Program-made: the position numbers and the translations under genes
Notes under the pieces: model-generated
What the model saw: only the letters and a program-made list of their open reading frames with translations
Database searches by the model: none
Told to the model about the DNA's origin: nothing
Shown here: piece by piece, positions 10,861 to 18,453 of the stretch
Layout of the letters: each line of letters begins with the position of its first letter
How positions within the stretch are numbered: the first letter of the stretch is position 1
Assembly (NCBI GenBank): GCA_025362495.1
Contig: JANYGI010000021.1
Coordinates: 1-38,051 of the forward strand
Reading direction: 5' to 3'
Length of the DNA: 38,051 nucleotides
Source of the DNA: Byssovorax sp.
GTDB taxonomy: Bacteria > Myxococcota_A > Polyangia > Polyangiales > Polyangiaceae

Positions 10861-12561
10861 CTACGCGACCTTCTCGAGCTCCAGGAAGAGCTGCCCGAGC
10901 TCGGGCTTCGACCGGAGCGGGGCGCAGAAGCGGCTCGCGACGTGGAGCAGCTCGGCCTCGAGCAGCTCGGTGCGGCGGCCCATCTCGGCGATCTTCTGCT
11001 GGCTCTTCTGGCGGCGATCTTCGAGGCTCTTGTCGAGCGAGGCCAGGCTGTTGCGGAGCGCCTTGATCTGGGCGTCGACGTCGGCGATCACGCGCTCTTT
11101 CTTCACGGCCTCGCCGTCGGCGTCGAGCTCGTGGCGGCGCACGTCGTACCAGCGACCGACGAGGTCCGAGAGCTTGCCGTACGCCGCCGCCAGCTCGCGC
11201 GTGGGCTCGGCGAAGCCGCCGCGGCCCTCCCACCCCATCAGGTCTTTGTGGGCGGCGATCACCTGCGGCGGGAACAGCTTCGACTGCACCGCGAGCGGGG
11301 CCACGGCGAGGCGCAGCCCGCGGGCCTCCTCGCGCGTCCGCGACACGTCGCTCGTGAGCGTATCCATCGCTTTTCCGAGGCGAAGTCGACCGTCGCGCCC
11401 CTCGTTCTCGATGGTCTCGAGGCGCTGCTGCTCCTCGAAGGCGCCGGCGCGGAGCGAGGCGATCTCGCGCAGGTGGCCCTTGAGCGCGTCGAGCATCCGC
11501 GTGACGTCGGCGGGCGCCGCGGGGCCGAAGGCGCGCGCCATCATGCGATCGAAGATCTCGGTGCGGCGCTCCCACGGGTGCGCCGTGTTGCGCAGCGAGG
11601 CCGACGGCGGCGGGGGCGGCGGCGCGACCTCCGCGGGGATCGCCACGCCGATGTTCTGTGCGATCGCGGTGAGCTGCGCCTCGACCCGGTGCGCGTCGAC
11701 GGGGCGCTGCTCCGGCGCCTTGGCCATCAGATCGAACAGCAGCCGATCGAGCGCCTCGGGCGCGTCCTGGAAGGTCTCGCGCAGGTGCGGCGGCGGCTCC
11801 TTCAGGTGCTTCATCAGCCAGCTTGCCGGATCGCTGGCGGTGAAGGGCAGCTTCCCCGTGAGCATCTCGAAGATCATGATCCCGAGGGCGTAGAGATCGG
11901 CCGGCGGGCCCGCGTCGATCGAGCTGCCGCGCTCCGGGGCCATGTACTGCGGCGTCCCGAAGATCTCGCCGAGGTTGGTCAGGCGCGCGTCCTGCGTGCA
12001 GCGGGCGATGCCGAAGTCGAGCAGCTTCACGTGATCGCCCGGGAGCAGGAACACGTTCTCGGGCTTGAGATCCCGGTGAATCACCTCGAAATCGTGGGCG
12101 CGGGCGAGGGCGCGGGCCATCTCGATGCCGATGACGAGGGCGCGGGCCATGGGCAGGCGGCCCTTCTCGAGCACGTCGGCCAGGCTCGATCCCGTGAGCA
12201 GCTCCATCACCAGGAAGGGGACGCCCTCTTCCGTCTCGCCCTGGTCGAAGATCTCGATGATGTTCGGGTGAGCGAGGCGCTGCGCGTGGCGCGATTCGCG
12301 GCGGAAGCGCTCGCGCGTCGTCGGGTCCTGGGCGAACTGCGGGTTCAGGACCTTGATCGCGCAGGGCCGGTCCACGAGCTTGTGGCGGGCCCGGTAGACG
12401 ATGGCCATCCCGCCCTTGCCCAGGGCCTCTTCGATGACGTAGCGCCCGGCGACGGTGGATCCGATGCGCGGATCCTTCGGCGAGACCAGGCTCGCGCCGT
12501 CGACGAAGCAGAAGGAGCTCTCGCTGGGGTAAGCGAGGTGGCACTGGGGGCACGTCTTCAT
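10861..12561 (-). CDS. Zinc-ribbon serine/threonine kinase with coiled-coil tail
   Basis: 566-aa protein. Residues 1-22 form a short zinc-ribbon-like motif, CPQC...FCFVDG (C4, C7, C18). The kinase domain follows at about 40-300: glycine loop GKGGMAIV, K70, HRDLKPEN (162-169), DFG (182-184) and GTPQYMAPE. After a proline run (near APPPPPPS) comes about 230 residues of charged helix with heptad-like pattern, including KALRNSLASLDKSLEDRRQK, likely a coiled coil. No transmembrane segment is seen, unlike many myxobacterial kinases, so it is probably cytoplasmic. The ATG at 12561 was chosen because the CPQC motif opens kinases of this type; the longer frame adds 15 residues without homology-like content. 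It is on the same strand as the upstream phosphofructokinase-like gene, 98 bp away. Confidence 0.9.
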   Translation of the reverse strand: MKTCPQCHLAYPSESSFCFVDGASLVSPKDPRIGSTVAGRYVIEEALGKGGMAIVYRARHKLVDRPCAIKVLNPQFAQDPTTRERFRRESRHAQRLAHPNIIEIFDQGETEEGVPFLVMELLTGSSLADVLEKGRLPMARALVIGIEMARALARAHDFEVIHRDLKPENVFLLPGDHVKLLDFGIARCTQDARLTNLGEIFGTPQYMAPERGSSIDAGPPADLYALGIMIFEMLTGKLPFTASDPASWLMKHLKEPPPHLRETFQDAPEALDRLLFDLMAKAPEQRPVDAHRVEAQLTAIAQNIGVAIPAEVAPPPPPPSASLRNTAHPWERRTEIFDRMMARAFGPAAPADVTRMLDALKGHLREIASLRAGAFEEQQRLETIENEGRDGRLRLGKAMDTLTSDVSRTREEARGLRLAVAPLAVQSKLFPPQVIAAHKDLMGWEGRGGFAEPTRELAAAYGKLSDLVGRWYDVRRHELDADGEAVKKERVIADVDAQIKALRNSLASLDKSLEDRRQKSQQKIAEMGRRTELLEAELLHVASRFCAPLRSKPELGQLFLELEKVA

Positions 12562-12659
12562 GGCAAGGGCAGAGCGCAGCGCCGGGCCGCGCTCCTGTGG
12601 CTGCACTCTACGAGCGTCCGCGCGACACGGTCAACGCCGCGGATCGCGCAGAGCCCGCT

Positions 12660-13850
12660 TCAGGGCGCGGGGAACGTCGACGGCGTGGGCGATCCGGCGA
12701 TGAAGTTCTCGCGGATCCACCCGCGAAACCCCGGCAACCCGAGCCGATCGAGGAGCGGCAAGAACGCGGGCTCGATGCCGTCTTCGCGGTGGATGTCGGT
12801 GAAGGCGCGCACGCCGACGTCGTGGGCGGCGAGGACGAAGGGCATGATCTCGGTGCGGCCTTGATCGAAGGCGTCGAAGAGCAGCGAGGCCTTGAGGTAC
12901 GCGGCGGAGACGTCGAGGAACGCGGGGCGCACGCCGCGGATGTAGCGGCTGAAGGGCTCGGCGATGATCCGCTTCTCGGGCGAGTCGACGAGGCCGGCGT
13001 CGGCGAGCTGCTGGCGAAAGAACACGCTCGCCGAGGGGCGATCCGACTGGTTCTTGCGGCGCTGGAGCTCGTACCCCTCGGCCACGACCACCAGGGCGTA
13101 GTCGGTCTTGCTCAGGGCGCGTGCGATCTCGGTGAGCACGCTCGAAGGCAGCTTGAAGAACGGCAGGATGATCAGGTGCGCCCGCGCCGCGACGCCGCAG
13201 TGGAGCGCGTGGCGCCCGCTGCGGTTGCCCATCATCTCGAGCACGTAAATGCGCTTGTGGGTGTAGGCGTCCTCGTTGAGGCCGCGGGCGATCGTGGCGC
13301 CGGCCTCGACGCCGGTGTTGAAGCCGATGGCGCGATCGCCGCCGACGTCGTTGTCGACGGAGACGTTGACGAAGCCGATCGGCAGGGCCGGATTCATCTC
13401 GCTCACGAGGGCCTTCGCGCCCTCGAAGGTGCCATTGCCGCCGACGCAGATCACGTGGGTGAAGCCCTGCGCCAGCACCGTCGCGGCCGCCTGCTTGCGG
13501 TTCTCGGGCTGGAAGAACCCGAGGTAGCGCTCGCTCCGGAAATCGCTGCCGGCGTCGAGCACGCGCCGCCCCATCGATCGCGCCGGGATCCCCTTCGCCA
13601 GCAGCGCATACCGCTCCTTCCGGCTGACGATCAGCCGCTCGAACGGCGGGTTCGACGTCGCGTCCCCCGTGAGCGAGCGGAACCCCTGCGTGGCCGCCCA
13701 GACCTCGTACCCGCGGCGCTCGCCCTCCTCGGTGAGGGCGACCGCGACCGACGAGTACCCCGGGGCGTTGCCGCCGTCGAAGACGAGGAGCAGCCGCTGC
13801 GAGGTCGCCGGGGCGGCGTTGGGGAGGCCGAACTCCACGAGGTTGCTCAT
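12660..13850 (-). CDS. Divergent 6-phosphofructokinase-like protein
   Basis: 396-aa protein with the phosphofructokinase fold signatures in order: FDGGNAPGYSSV (24-35), ICVGGNGTFEGAKAL (134-148), VSVDNDVGGDRAIGFNTG (163-180), EMMGNRSGRHAL (205-216) and VVVAEGYE. In canonical enzymes the first two motifs read GGDAPG and GGDG. Here both Asp are Asn, including the position that binds the catalytic magnesium, while the DND catalytic motif is kept. The C-terminal half has an added segment relative to the 320-aa ATP enzymes. It may use another phosphoryl donor or substrate, or be regulatory. The ATG at 13850 has a GGAG ribosome site four bases upstream. Confidence 0.75.
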   Translation of the reverse strand: MSNLVEFGLPNAAPATSQRLLLVFDGGNAPGYSSVAVALTEEGERRGYEVWAATQGFRSLTGDATSNPPFERLIVSRKERYALLAKGIPARSMGRRVLDAGSDFRSERYLGFFQPENRKQAAATVLAQGFTHVICVGGNGTFEGAKALVSEMNPALPIGFVNVSVDNDVGGDRAIGFNTGVEAGATIARGLNEDAYTHKRIYVLEMMGNRSGRHALHCGVAARAHLIILPFFKLPSSVLTEIARALSKTDYALVVVAEGYELQRRKNQSDRPSASVFFRQQLADAGLVDSPEKRIIAEPFSRYIRGVRPAFLDVSAAYLKASLLFDAFDQGRTEIMPFVLAAHDVGVRAFTDIHREDGIEPAFLPLLDRLGLPGFRGWIRENFIAGSPTPSTFPAP

Positions 13851-13900
13851 TTCTCCGCCGATGTACCACGAAGCGAAGGCGGCGCGGCGGCCGCTCGCGA

Positions 13901-14155
13901 GCGGGGCCGCGCGGAGTGAAACCGTACGCGGGGCGGTCGGGCGGGGAGCCGCGCGGTTCGAAACCGTGCGCCGAGCGGTCAGTCGGGGAGCGGCGCGGAG
14001 TGAAACGGCGCGCGGGGCGGTCGGGCGGGGGAGCCGCGCGGAATGAAACCGTGCGCGGAGCGGTCGGGCGGGGGAGCCGCGCGGAGTGAAACCGTGCGCG
14101 GGGCGGTCGGGCGGGGGAGCCGCGCGGTTCGAAACCGTGCGCGGAGCGGTCGGCC
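13901..14155. repeat. Six-copy 42-43 bp tandem repeat
   Basis: Six abutting imperfect units fill most of the 337-bp gap between the Bax-inhibitor and phosphofructokinase-like genes. The landmark GAAACC/GAAACG recurs at 13918, 13960, 14002, 14045, 14088 and 14131, giving periods of 42, 42, 43, 43 and 43 bp. Each unit contains a GCCGCGCGG block (GGCGCGG-like in one unit) and ends in GCGGTC. Units 1, 3 and 5 share AGTGAAAC and GGGGCGGTC, while 2, 4 and 6 share GAGCGGTC, so the array looks like a doubled 85-bp unit. There are no unique spacers, so it is not a CRISPR array. Confidence 0.9.
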
Positions 14156-14187
14156 GGCGAGCCGGCCCGGATCGAGTCCGGAGAGGT

Positions 14188-14889
14188 TTACTTCCGGCGG
14201 CCGAGCAGGCGGAGCATGAACAGGAACAGGTTGATGAAGTCGAGATAGAGAATCAGCGCCCCGAAGATGGCGCCCTTGTCCCCGGCCTCGCCGCCGACGT
14301 CGAGCTGCTTGATCTTCTGCGTATCGTAGGCCGCGAGGGCCGTGAACACGATCACGCCCACGAAGGTCGTGAGCCAGTAGAGCATCGTGCTCTGGAGAAA
14401 GATGTTCACCACCGAGGCGATGATCAGGCCGAAGAGGCCCATCATCGCGAAGCTGCCGACCCCGGTGAGATCGCGCTTGGTGGCGTAGCCATAGGCGCTG
14501 AGCGCGCCGAACGCGCCGGCGGTGATGAAGAACGTCGAGGCGATCGATTCGCCGGTGTACGCGAGGAAGATGACCGAGAGCGTGAGGCCGTTCATCAGCG
14601 CGTAGGCGAAGAACATCGCCCCTGCGGTCACCTTGCTGATGCGGTTCACCATGCTCGAGAACGCCCACACCATGGCCAGCTCGCCGAGGAGCAGGCCATA
14701 GAACACAATCCGGTTGCCGAGGATGATCTGGCGGGCGGCCTCGGAGCTGGCGACCAGCATCGCGGTCGCCCCGGTGACGGTGAGGCCGAGGGCCATGAAG
14801 GCATAGACCTGGCGAAAGAACGCGGCGTGCTCGCCGGCGGCCCGGGTTTGCGGGACGGCGTGCTGCGGATAACGGGCGGGCTCGTACAT
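14188..14889 (-). CDS. Bax inhibitor-1/YccA family membrane protein
   Basis: 233-aa inner-membrane protein with seven predicted helices and the BI-1 (UPF0005/TMBIM) architecture. The N-terminal FFRQVYAFMALGLTVTGATA helix, the MNGLTLSVIFLAYTG block, and the C-terminal AAYDTQKIKQLDVGG followed by GALILYLDFINLFLFMLRLL are all family hallmarks. The two Asp of YDTQ and LYLD match the pH-sensing pair described for bacterial BI-1 homologues that leak calcium. The ATG at 14889 is backed by GAGAGGA six bases upstream. The gene points towards the tandem repeat array and the phosphofructokinase-like gene beyond it. Its physiological role here is unknown. Confidence 0.93.
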   Translation of the reverse strand: MYEPARYPQHAVPQTRAAGEHAAFFRQVYAFMALGLTVTGATAMLVASSEAARQIILGNRIVFYGLLLGELAMVWAFSSMVNRISKVTAGAMFFAYALMNGLTLSVIFLAYTGESIASTFFITAGAFGALSAYGYATKRDLTGVGSFAMMGLFGLIIASVVNIFLQSTMLYWLTTFVGVIVFTALAAYDTQKIKQLDVGGEAGDKGAIFGALILYLDFINLFLFMLRLLGRRK

Positions 14890-15076
14890 GGTTTCCTCTC
14901 CGGCCAGTGCTGAGGCGCGAGAGCGTAGCACCCGTGGAGCCCGCCGGGAGCCCGCGATGGCCACGCTCTCGTGCTGCTCGCGCGGAGGCGCTCATGCAGG
15001 CGCCAGGTAGTCTCGCTCGTCTTGCCAAAGCTGAACGAGGCTTGACGAGGCTCGTGCGGTTCGCGGAGTGGTGGGG

Positions 15077-15125
15077 CCCCGACGAGCTTTGCTCGGCGGG
15101 GCGGCGAGGGCGCGTGCCCTCGCCG
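15077..15125. terminator. Two adjacent strong hairpins
   Basis: The first stem pairs CCCCGACGAGC (15077-15087) with GCTCGGCGGGG (15091-15101), with one mismatch and a 3-nt loop. The second pairs CGGCGAGGGC (15102-15111) perfectly with GCCCTCGCCG (15116-15125). They lie just past the stop of the minus-strand SnoaL-like gene and probably end its transcript. No clear T-tract follows on either strand, so termination is inferred. Confidence 0.5.
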
Positions 15126-15131
15126 TGGGAC

Positions 15132-15461
15132 TCAGAACATCGAGAGGCCGCTCGCGGTCGTCGCCGGCACGTCCTGGATCACGTCCCAGTGCTCGACAAT
15201 CTTGCCGTTCTCGACGCGGAACAGATCGGCGAACACCACGTGGCGCCCGGCGAACGTGCCCTCCGAGTGGGTGAACACCAGATCTCCTTCGGCGACGTAG
15301 CGGTAAGTCTTCGCGTAAACCATGCTGAGGCCGGCCTTCGCCAGATCGGCCATCGCCTCGCCGAAGCCGGCGAGCCCGTCGCCTACGCCGGGGTTATGCT
15401 GGTGGTAGCTGTCCGTGCTGATGTACGTCGTCAGCTTGTCCATCTGGTGGCCATAGAGCAC
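15132..15461 (-). pseudogene. 5'-truncated SnoaL-like (NTF2 fold) protein
   Basis: The C-terminal 110 residues match a SnoaL-like/NTF2-fold protein: STDSYHQHNPGVGDGLAGF, GDLVFTHSEGTFAGRHVVFA and DLFRVENGKIVEHWDVIQDV are standard strands of that fold. The first helix of the domain is missing. Recognisable sequence stops around 15461-15479, where the opposite strand becomes a LysR fragment. The open frame could start at GTG 15461 or ATG 15443 and may still be translated as a short form. Intact members are about 130-150 residues. I therefore score it as truncated, although a short functional protein cannot be excluded. Confidence 0.6.
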
Positions 15462-15467
15462 CTCGGC

Positions 15468-16064
15468 CCGCGCTTCGTGGCGCCGGTGGCCGCGGCGCTC
15501 GTCGCCCGGCACGCGCAGCTCCGCGTCGACATCGTCGCCGACGACGCCGCGCACGATCTGATCGCCGGCAGCTTCGATCTCGGCGTGCGCCTCGGCGCGC
15601 CGGGTGACTCGGGCTACGTGATGCGTTGACTCGGCGTGACGGTGGAGCCGATCGTCGCCGCGCCCGCGCTCGCGGATCGCTACCCGCAGGCGTCACGCCC
15701 GCGCGATCTCGCGGGCGCTCCCTGGGCGCGCCATTCGCTCCTCGCGCGGCACGATGTGATGACGTTCCGCGGCCCGCGCGGCGAGCAGGAAGAGATCGCC
15801 GTGGCGGTGCGCGCGGAAGCCAACACCGGCGACGGCGTGCGCGCGCTGCTCCTCGCGGGCGTGGGCTTCGGCGCGCTGCCAGAGCACCTGATCGCCGAAG
15901 ACCTCCAGCGAGGCGCGCTCGTGCGGGTTTGCCCGGAGTGGATCTGGAAGCAGATCACGCTCTGTGCCGTGCTGCCTTCGGCGAAGACGCGCCCCAAGCG
16001 AGTGACGCTGTTCCTCGCGGCGTTGAAGGAAGCGCTGGTGAGCGCGGGGGTCCCGGGCGGGTGA
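15468..16064 (+). pseudogene. LysR-type regulator, truncated with in-frame stop
   Basis: The translation is the substrate-binding domain of a LysR-type regulator: RFVAPVAAALVARHAQLRVD, GSFDLGVRLG, then AVRAEANTGDGVRALLLAGV and GFGALPEHLIAEDLQRGALV. A TGA at 15627-15629 interrupts it in the same frame, where family members have Arg before LGVT; a single C-to-T change of CGA would explain it. The DNA-binding helix-turn-helix half is absent, as sequence before about 15468 belongs to the opposite-strand SnoaL fragment. It is thus broken twice. The 5' breakpoint coincides with the truncation point of the SnoaL gene, suggesting one deletion or rearrangement joined the two remnants. Confidence 0.75.
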
Positions 16065-16172
16065 GCGCACTGCGAGATGCTGTCGGTCAGCTCGTGGCCA
16101 CAGCAGGGCATCCGGTGCGGCGCGGATAAATCGATCGTCGGCGATCGCCCGGGAGACGAGATCACGCGGACG

Positions 16173-16244
16173 ATGTTCTGCTCCGTCGCTGCGCTGGCGT
16201 TCGTCGCGGGCTGCCACGCGCCCTCGCCGCGCTCGCCGCGCTGA
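16173..16244 (+). CDS. Possible 23-aa mini-lipoprotein
   Basis: A short ATG frame encodes a signal-peptide-like sequence ending in a lipobox: CSVAALAFVAGC, then ten residues to the stop (HAPSPRSPR after the Cys). Such tiny lipoproteins exist (entericidin type), but this one lies in a decayed stretch between the LysR pseudogene and the ATPase gene and may equally be the leftover N-terminus of a lost lipoprotein gene. A weak purine-rich GGGAGACGAG lies 12-21 bases upstream of the ATG. The rest of 16065-16298 shows nothing clear. Confidence 0.25.
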   Translation: MFCSVAALAFVAGCHAPSPRSPR

Positions 16245-16298
16245 GCTGGCCCGGCGCGAGGCTTGCGGCAATGGCGCTCCCGGCGCAAAGCTGCGCGC

Positions 16299-17870
16299 AT
16301 GTCGAGGAGGTTCAACACCGCCGGCCCGTGCGAAGCGGAGCGGGACTACCTGGTGCCGCCCGCGGCGCGCTTCCCCGAGGCGCGCCGGCTCATCGACCAG
16401 CAGGGCTATTTCGTCCTCCACGCGCCCCGCCAGACAGGCAAGACGACGACGCTCCGCGCCCTCGCCGCCGCGCTCACCGCCGAAGGGCGCTACGCGGCGC
16501 TGCACTTCACCTGCGAAGAGGCCTCGGTCACGCGCGACGACTATGGCGCCGGAATGCGCGCGGTTCTCCACGCGCTCCGCAACGCCGCGGAGAACAGCCT
16601 TCCCCCGGAGCTTCAGCCGCCGCCGTTTCCGGACGCGCCCGACTCGCAGCTGCTCCACGCCGCGCTCCGCGCCTGGACGCACGCGTGCCCGCGTCCGCTG
16701 GTGCTCTTCTTCGATGAGATCGACTCGATGGTCGGCGACACCGTGATCGGCGTCCTCCGCCAGCTCCGGGCCGGCTTCACCGAGCGCCCGCAGCATTTCC
16801 CCTGGTCCGTGATCCTCTGCGGGCTGCGCGACATACGCGATTACAAGCTCGCGGCCGGCGGAAACCCCCCTCGGCTCGGCTCGTCCAGCCCGTTCAACAT
16901 CAAGGTCGAGTCGACCCGGCTCGCGGACTTCTCTTTCGCTGAAATGAGCGGCCTCTATGCTCAGCATACCGCCGACACGGGTCAACCCTTCACCGAGGCC
17001 GCGATCGCCCGCGCCTTCGAGCTCACGGCCGGACAGCCCTGGCTCGTCAACGCCCTGGCGCGAGAGATCGTCGAGAAGATGGGTGTCCCCACGCCCGAGT
17101 CGATCACGATTGACCACGTCGACCGGGCCAAAGAGCGGCTGATCCGCGCGCGGGCGACCCACCTCGACTCGCTGCTCGCTCGGCTGACCGAGCCCAGGGT
17201 TCGTCGCATCATCGAGCCGCTGATCGTGGGTGACGTGCTGTATGGCGACGAGCTCGACGACGACATCGCCTACGTCCGCGCCCTCGGCCTCATCGCGATC
17301 GATAACCCCGTTCGCGTGGCCAACCCGATCTACCGCGAGATCATCGTCCGGGTACTCGCGGGCGCGGCCGAGGGCAGCGTGACGGCCGAGCCGCATAGCT
17401 TCGTCTTGCCCGACGGCCGCCTCGCCTGGAAGAAGCTCCTCCGCGAGTTCGCGGGCTTCTGGGCCGAGCACGGCCTGTCCCTCCAGGCGTCGGTTCCGTA
17501 TCACGAGGCCGCGCCGCAGCTCGTGTTGATGGCCTGGCTGCAACGCCTCGTCAACGGAGGTGGCCAGATCGATCGCGAGTACGGCGTCGGCCGCGGCCGG
17601 GTGGATTTGCTGGTGCGCTGGCCGTATCACCTCGCGGACGGGACGAAGGCCGTGCAGCGGCGCGCGCTCGAGGTCAAGGTCTGGCGGCCCGGACAGGTGG
17701 ATCCACGCAAGCGCGGTCTGGAGCAGCTCGACGGTTACCTGGGCCAGCTGCGGCTCGCGCGTGGGGTCCTGGTGATCTTCGATCGGCGCAAGCCGGACCG
17801 GATCGTCCAGCCGCGCTTCGAGGACACGAAGACGCCGAAGGGGCGCGCGGTGCGGCTGCTGCGCGCGTGA
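16299..17870 (+). CDS. AAA-like ATPase with C-terminal nuclease-like domain
   Basis: 523-aa cytoplasmic protein. The N-terminus RRFNTAGPCEAERDYLVPP, Walker A PRQTGKTT (43-50), Walker B LVLFFDEID (about 134-142) and SPFNIKVESTRLADF belong to the AAA_35-like ATPase group common in myxobacteria and cyanobacteria. A winged-helix-like middle (GQPWLVNALAREI onwards) follows. The C-terminus has a PD-(D/E)XK-like pattern: GRGRVDLLVRW (Asp near residue 435), then RALEVKVWR (E-x-K near 457-459) and GYLGQLRLARGVLVIFD. Its biological role is unknown; defence or mobile-element roles are suggested for ATPase-nuclease fusions of this kind but not shown. The ATG at 16299 starts directly at the conserved N-terminus. 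A hairpin follows 20 bp after the stop. Confidence 0.8.
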   Translation: MSRRFNTAGPCEAERDYLVPPAARFPEARRLIDQQGYFVLHAPRQTGKTTTLRALAAALTAEGRYAALHFTCEEASVTRDDYGAGMRAVLHALRNAAENSLPPELQPPPFPDAPDSQLLHAALRAWTHACPRPLVLFFDEIDSMVGDTVIGVLRQLRAGFTERPQHFPWSVILCGLRDIRDYKLAAGGNPPRLGSSSPFNIKVESTRLADFSFAEMSGLYAQHTADTGQPFTEAAIARAFELTAGQPWLVNALAREIVEKMGVPTPESITIDHVDRAKERLIRARATHLDSLLARLTEPRVRRIIEPLIVGDVLYGDELDDDIAYVRALGLIAIDNPVRVANPIYREIIVRVLAGAAEGSVTAEPHSFVLPDGRLAWKKLLREFAGFWAEHGLSLQASVPYHEAAPQLVLMAWLQRLVNGGGQIDREYGVGRGRVDLLVRWPYHLADGTKAVQRRALEVKVWRPGQVDPRKRGLEQLDGYLGQLRLARGVLVIFDRRKPDRIVQPRFEDTKTPKGRAVRLLRA

Positions 17871-17890
17871 AGAGCCCTCTCGTCGGCGTA

Positions 17891-17923
17891 GGTGGGATGG
17901 CGCCTCGTGCGCTTCATCCCACC
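17891..17923. terminator. GGTGGGATG hairpin after the ATPase gene
   Basis: GGTGGGATG (17891-17899) pairs with CATCCCACC (17915-17923), and GCGC/GCGC inside can extend the stem. It lies between the ATPase stop and the convergent aldehyde dehydrogenase fragment, so it can act for both strands. The same stem recurs at 20850-20882. Confidence 0.6.
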
Positions 17924-17940
17924 TCGCGACGGGCATTTTC

Positions 17941-18097
17941 TCAGAACAGATCGCCAATCCGCTTGGCCAGGCTGCCGCCGCCGAACATCAGGCGCAGGCC
18001 CTTCTTGAACCACGCATAGCTCTTCTCCGTGCAGGGGAATTGCAGCGGATCCTTCTCGCCCATGGGGATGCGATCGACGCTGATGTGCTTGGTCGCC
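17941..18097 (-). pseudogene. Duplicated 3' end of aldehyde dehydrogenase
   Basis: These 157 bases encode the last 52 residues of the aldehyde dehydrogenase at 21200-22765 (ATKHISVDRIPMGEKDPLQF and the final SLAKRIGDLF). I count about five base differences, one changing Tyr to Cys. The match begins exactly at the stop codon and ends abruptly after ACCAAGCACATCAG. Beyond that lies a palindromic element, not dehydrogenase sequence. No start or catalytic part is present, so it is not a functional gene. It is either a segmental copy or the last piece of a second, destroyed dehydrogenase gene. Confidence 0.9.
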
Positions 18098-18107
18098 CGC
18101 GCATCGC

Positions 18108-18205
<98 letters not shown>

Positions 18206-18374
18206 ATCGTTTGAAAGCTGAGATCTGCCGCCACTTGATATCCGTGTGCCGCAGCAACCGACGTGTCTCACCTTCGGGTGGCGTCTGCGTTTGCATGGCA
18301 CAATGTGATAGCCAATTCCGACATCGAGTCGGATCCCCTGGACACGCTTTCGAGCAACCCGATAGGGTGGTGTA

Positions 18375-18453
18375 ATGAGCGACTCCCCCCCCGCCGATTC
18401 TCGTAGATCGATCGCGCGCCAGACACTGGCTGGCTTGTGCCGCGTTACTGCTC
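18375..18453 (+). other. Start and C8 tract of a frameshifted lipoprotein leader
   Basis: An ATG at 18375, preceded by AGGGTGG about five bases upstream, opens MSDSPP and then meets a run of eight C (18385-18392). In the present frame it stops at 18474-18476 after 33 codons. With seven or ten C it would read on into RARHWLACAALLLVALAIGS and join the downstream lipoprotein frame, giving a complete lipoprotein signal peptide. The true start of the next gene is therefore probably here. Either the tract varies in length or the sequence has an error. Confidence 0.65.

Noticed and set aside
13901-14155. Possible CRISPR array
   Set aside because: Units abut directly with no unique spacers, the period is that of the repeat itself, and no cas gene is near.
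15693-17957. 754-aa minus-strand open frame over the ATPase gene
   Set aside because: The plus-strand frame has Walker motifs and conserved domains; the minus frame is compositional shadow of GC-rich codons.
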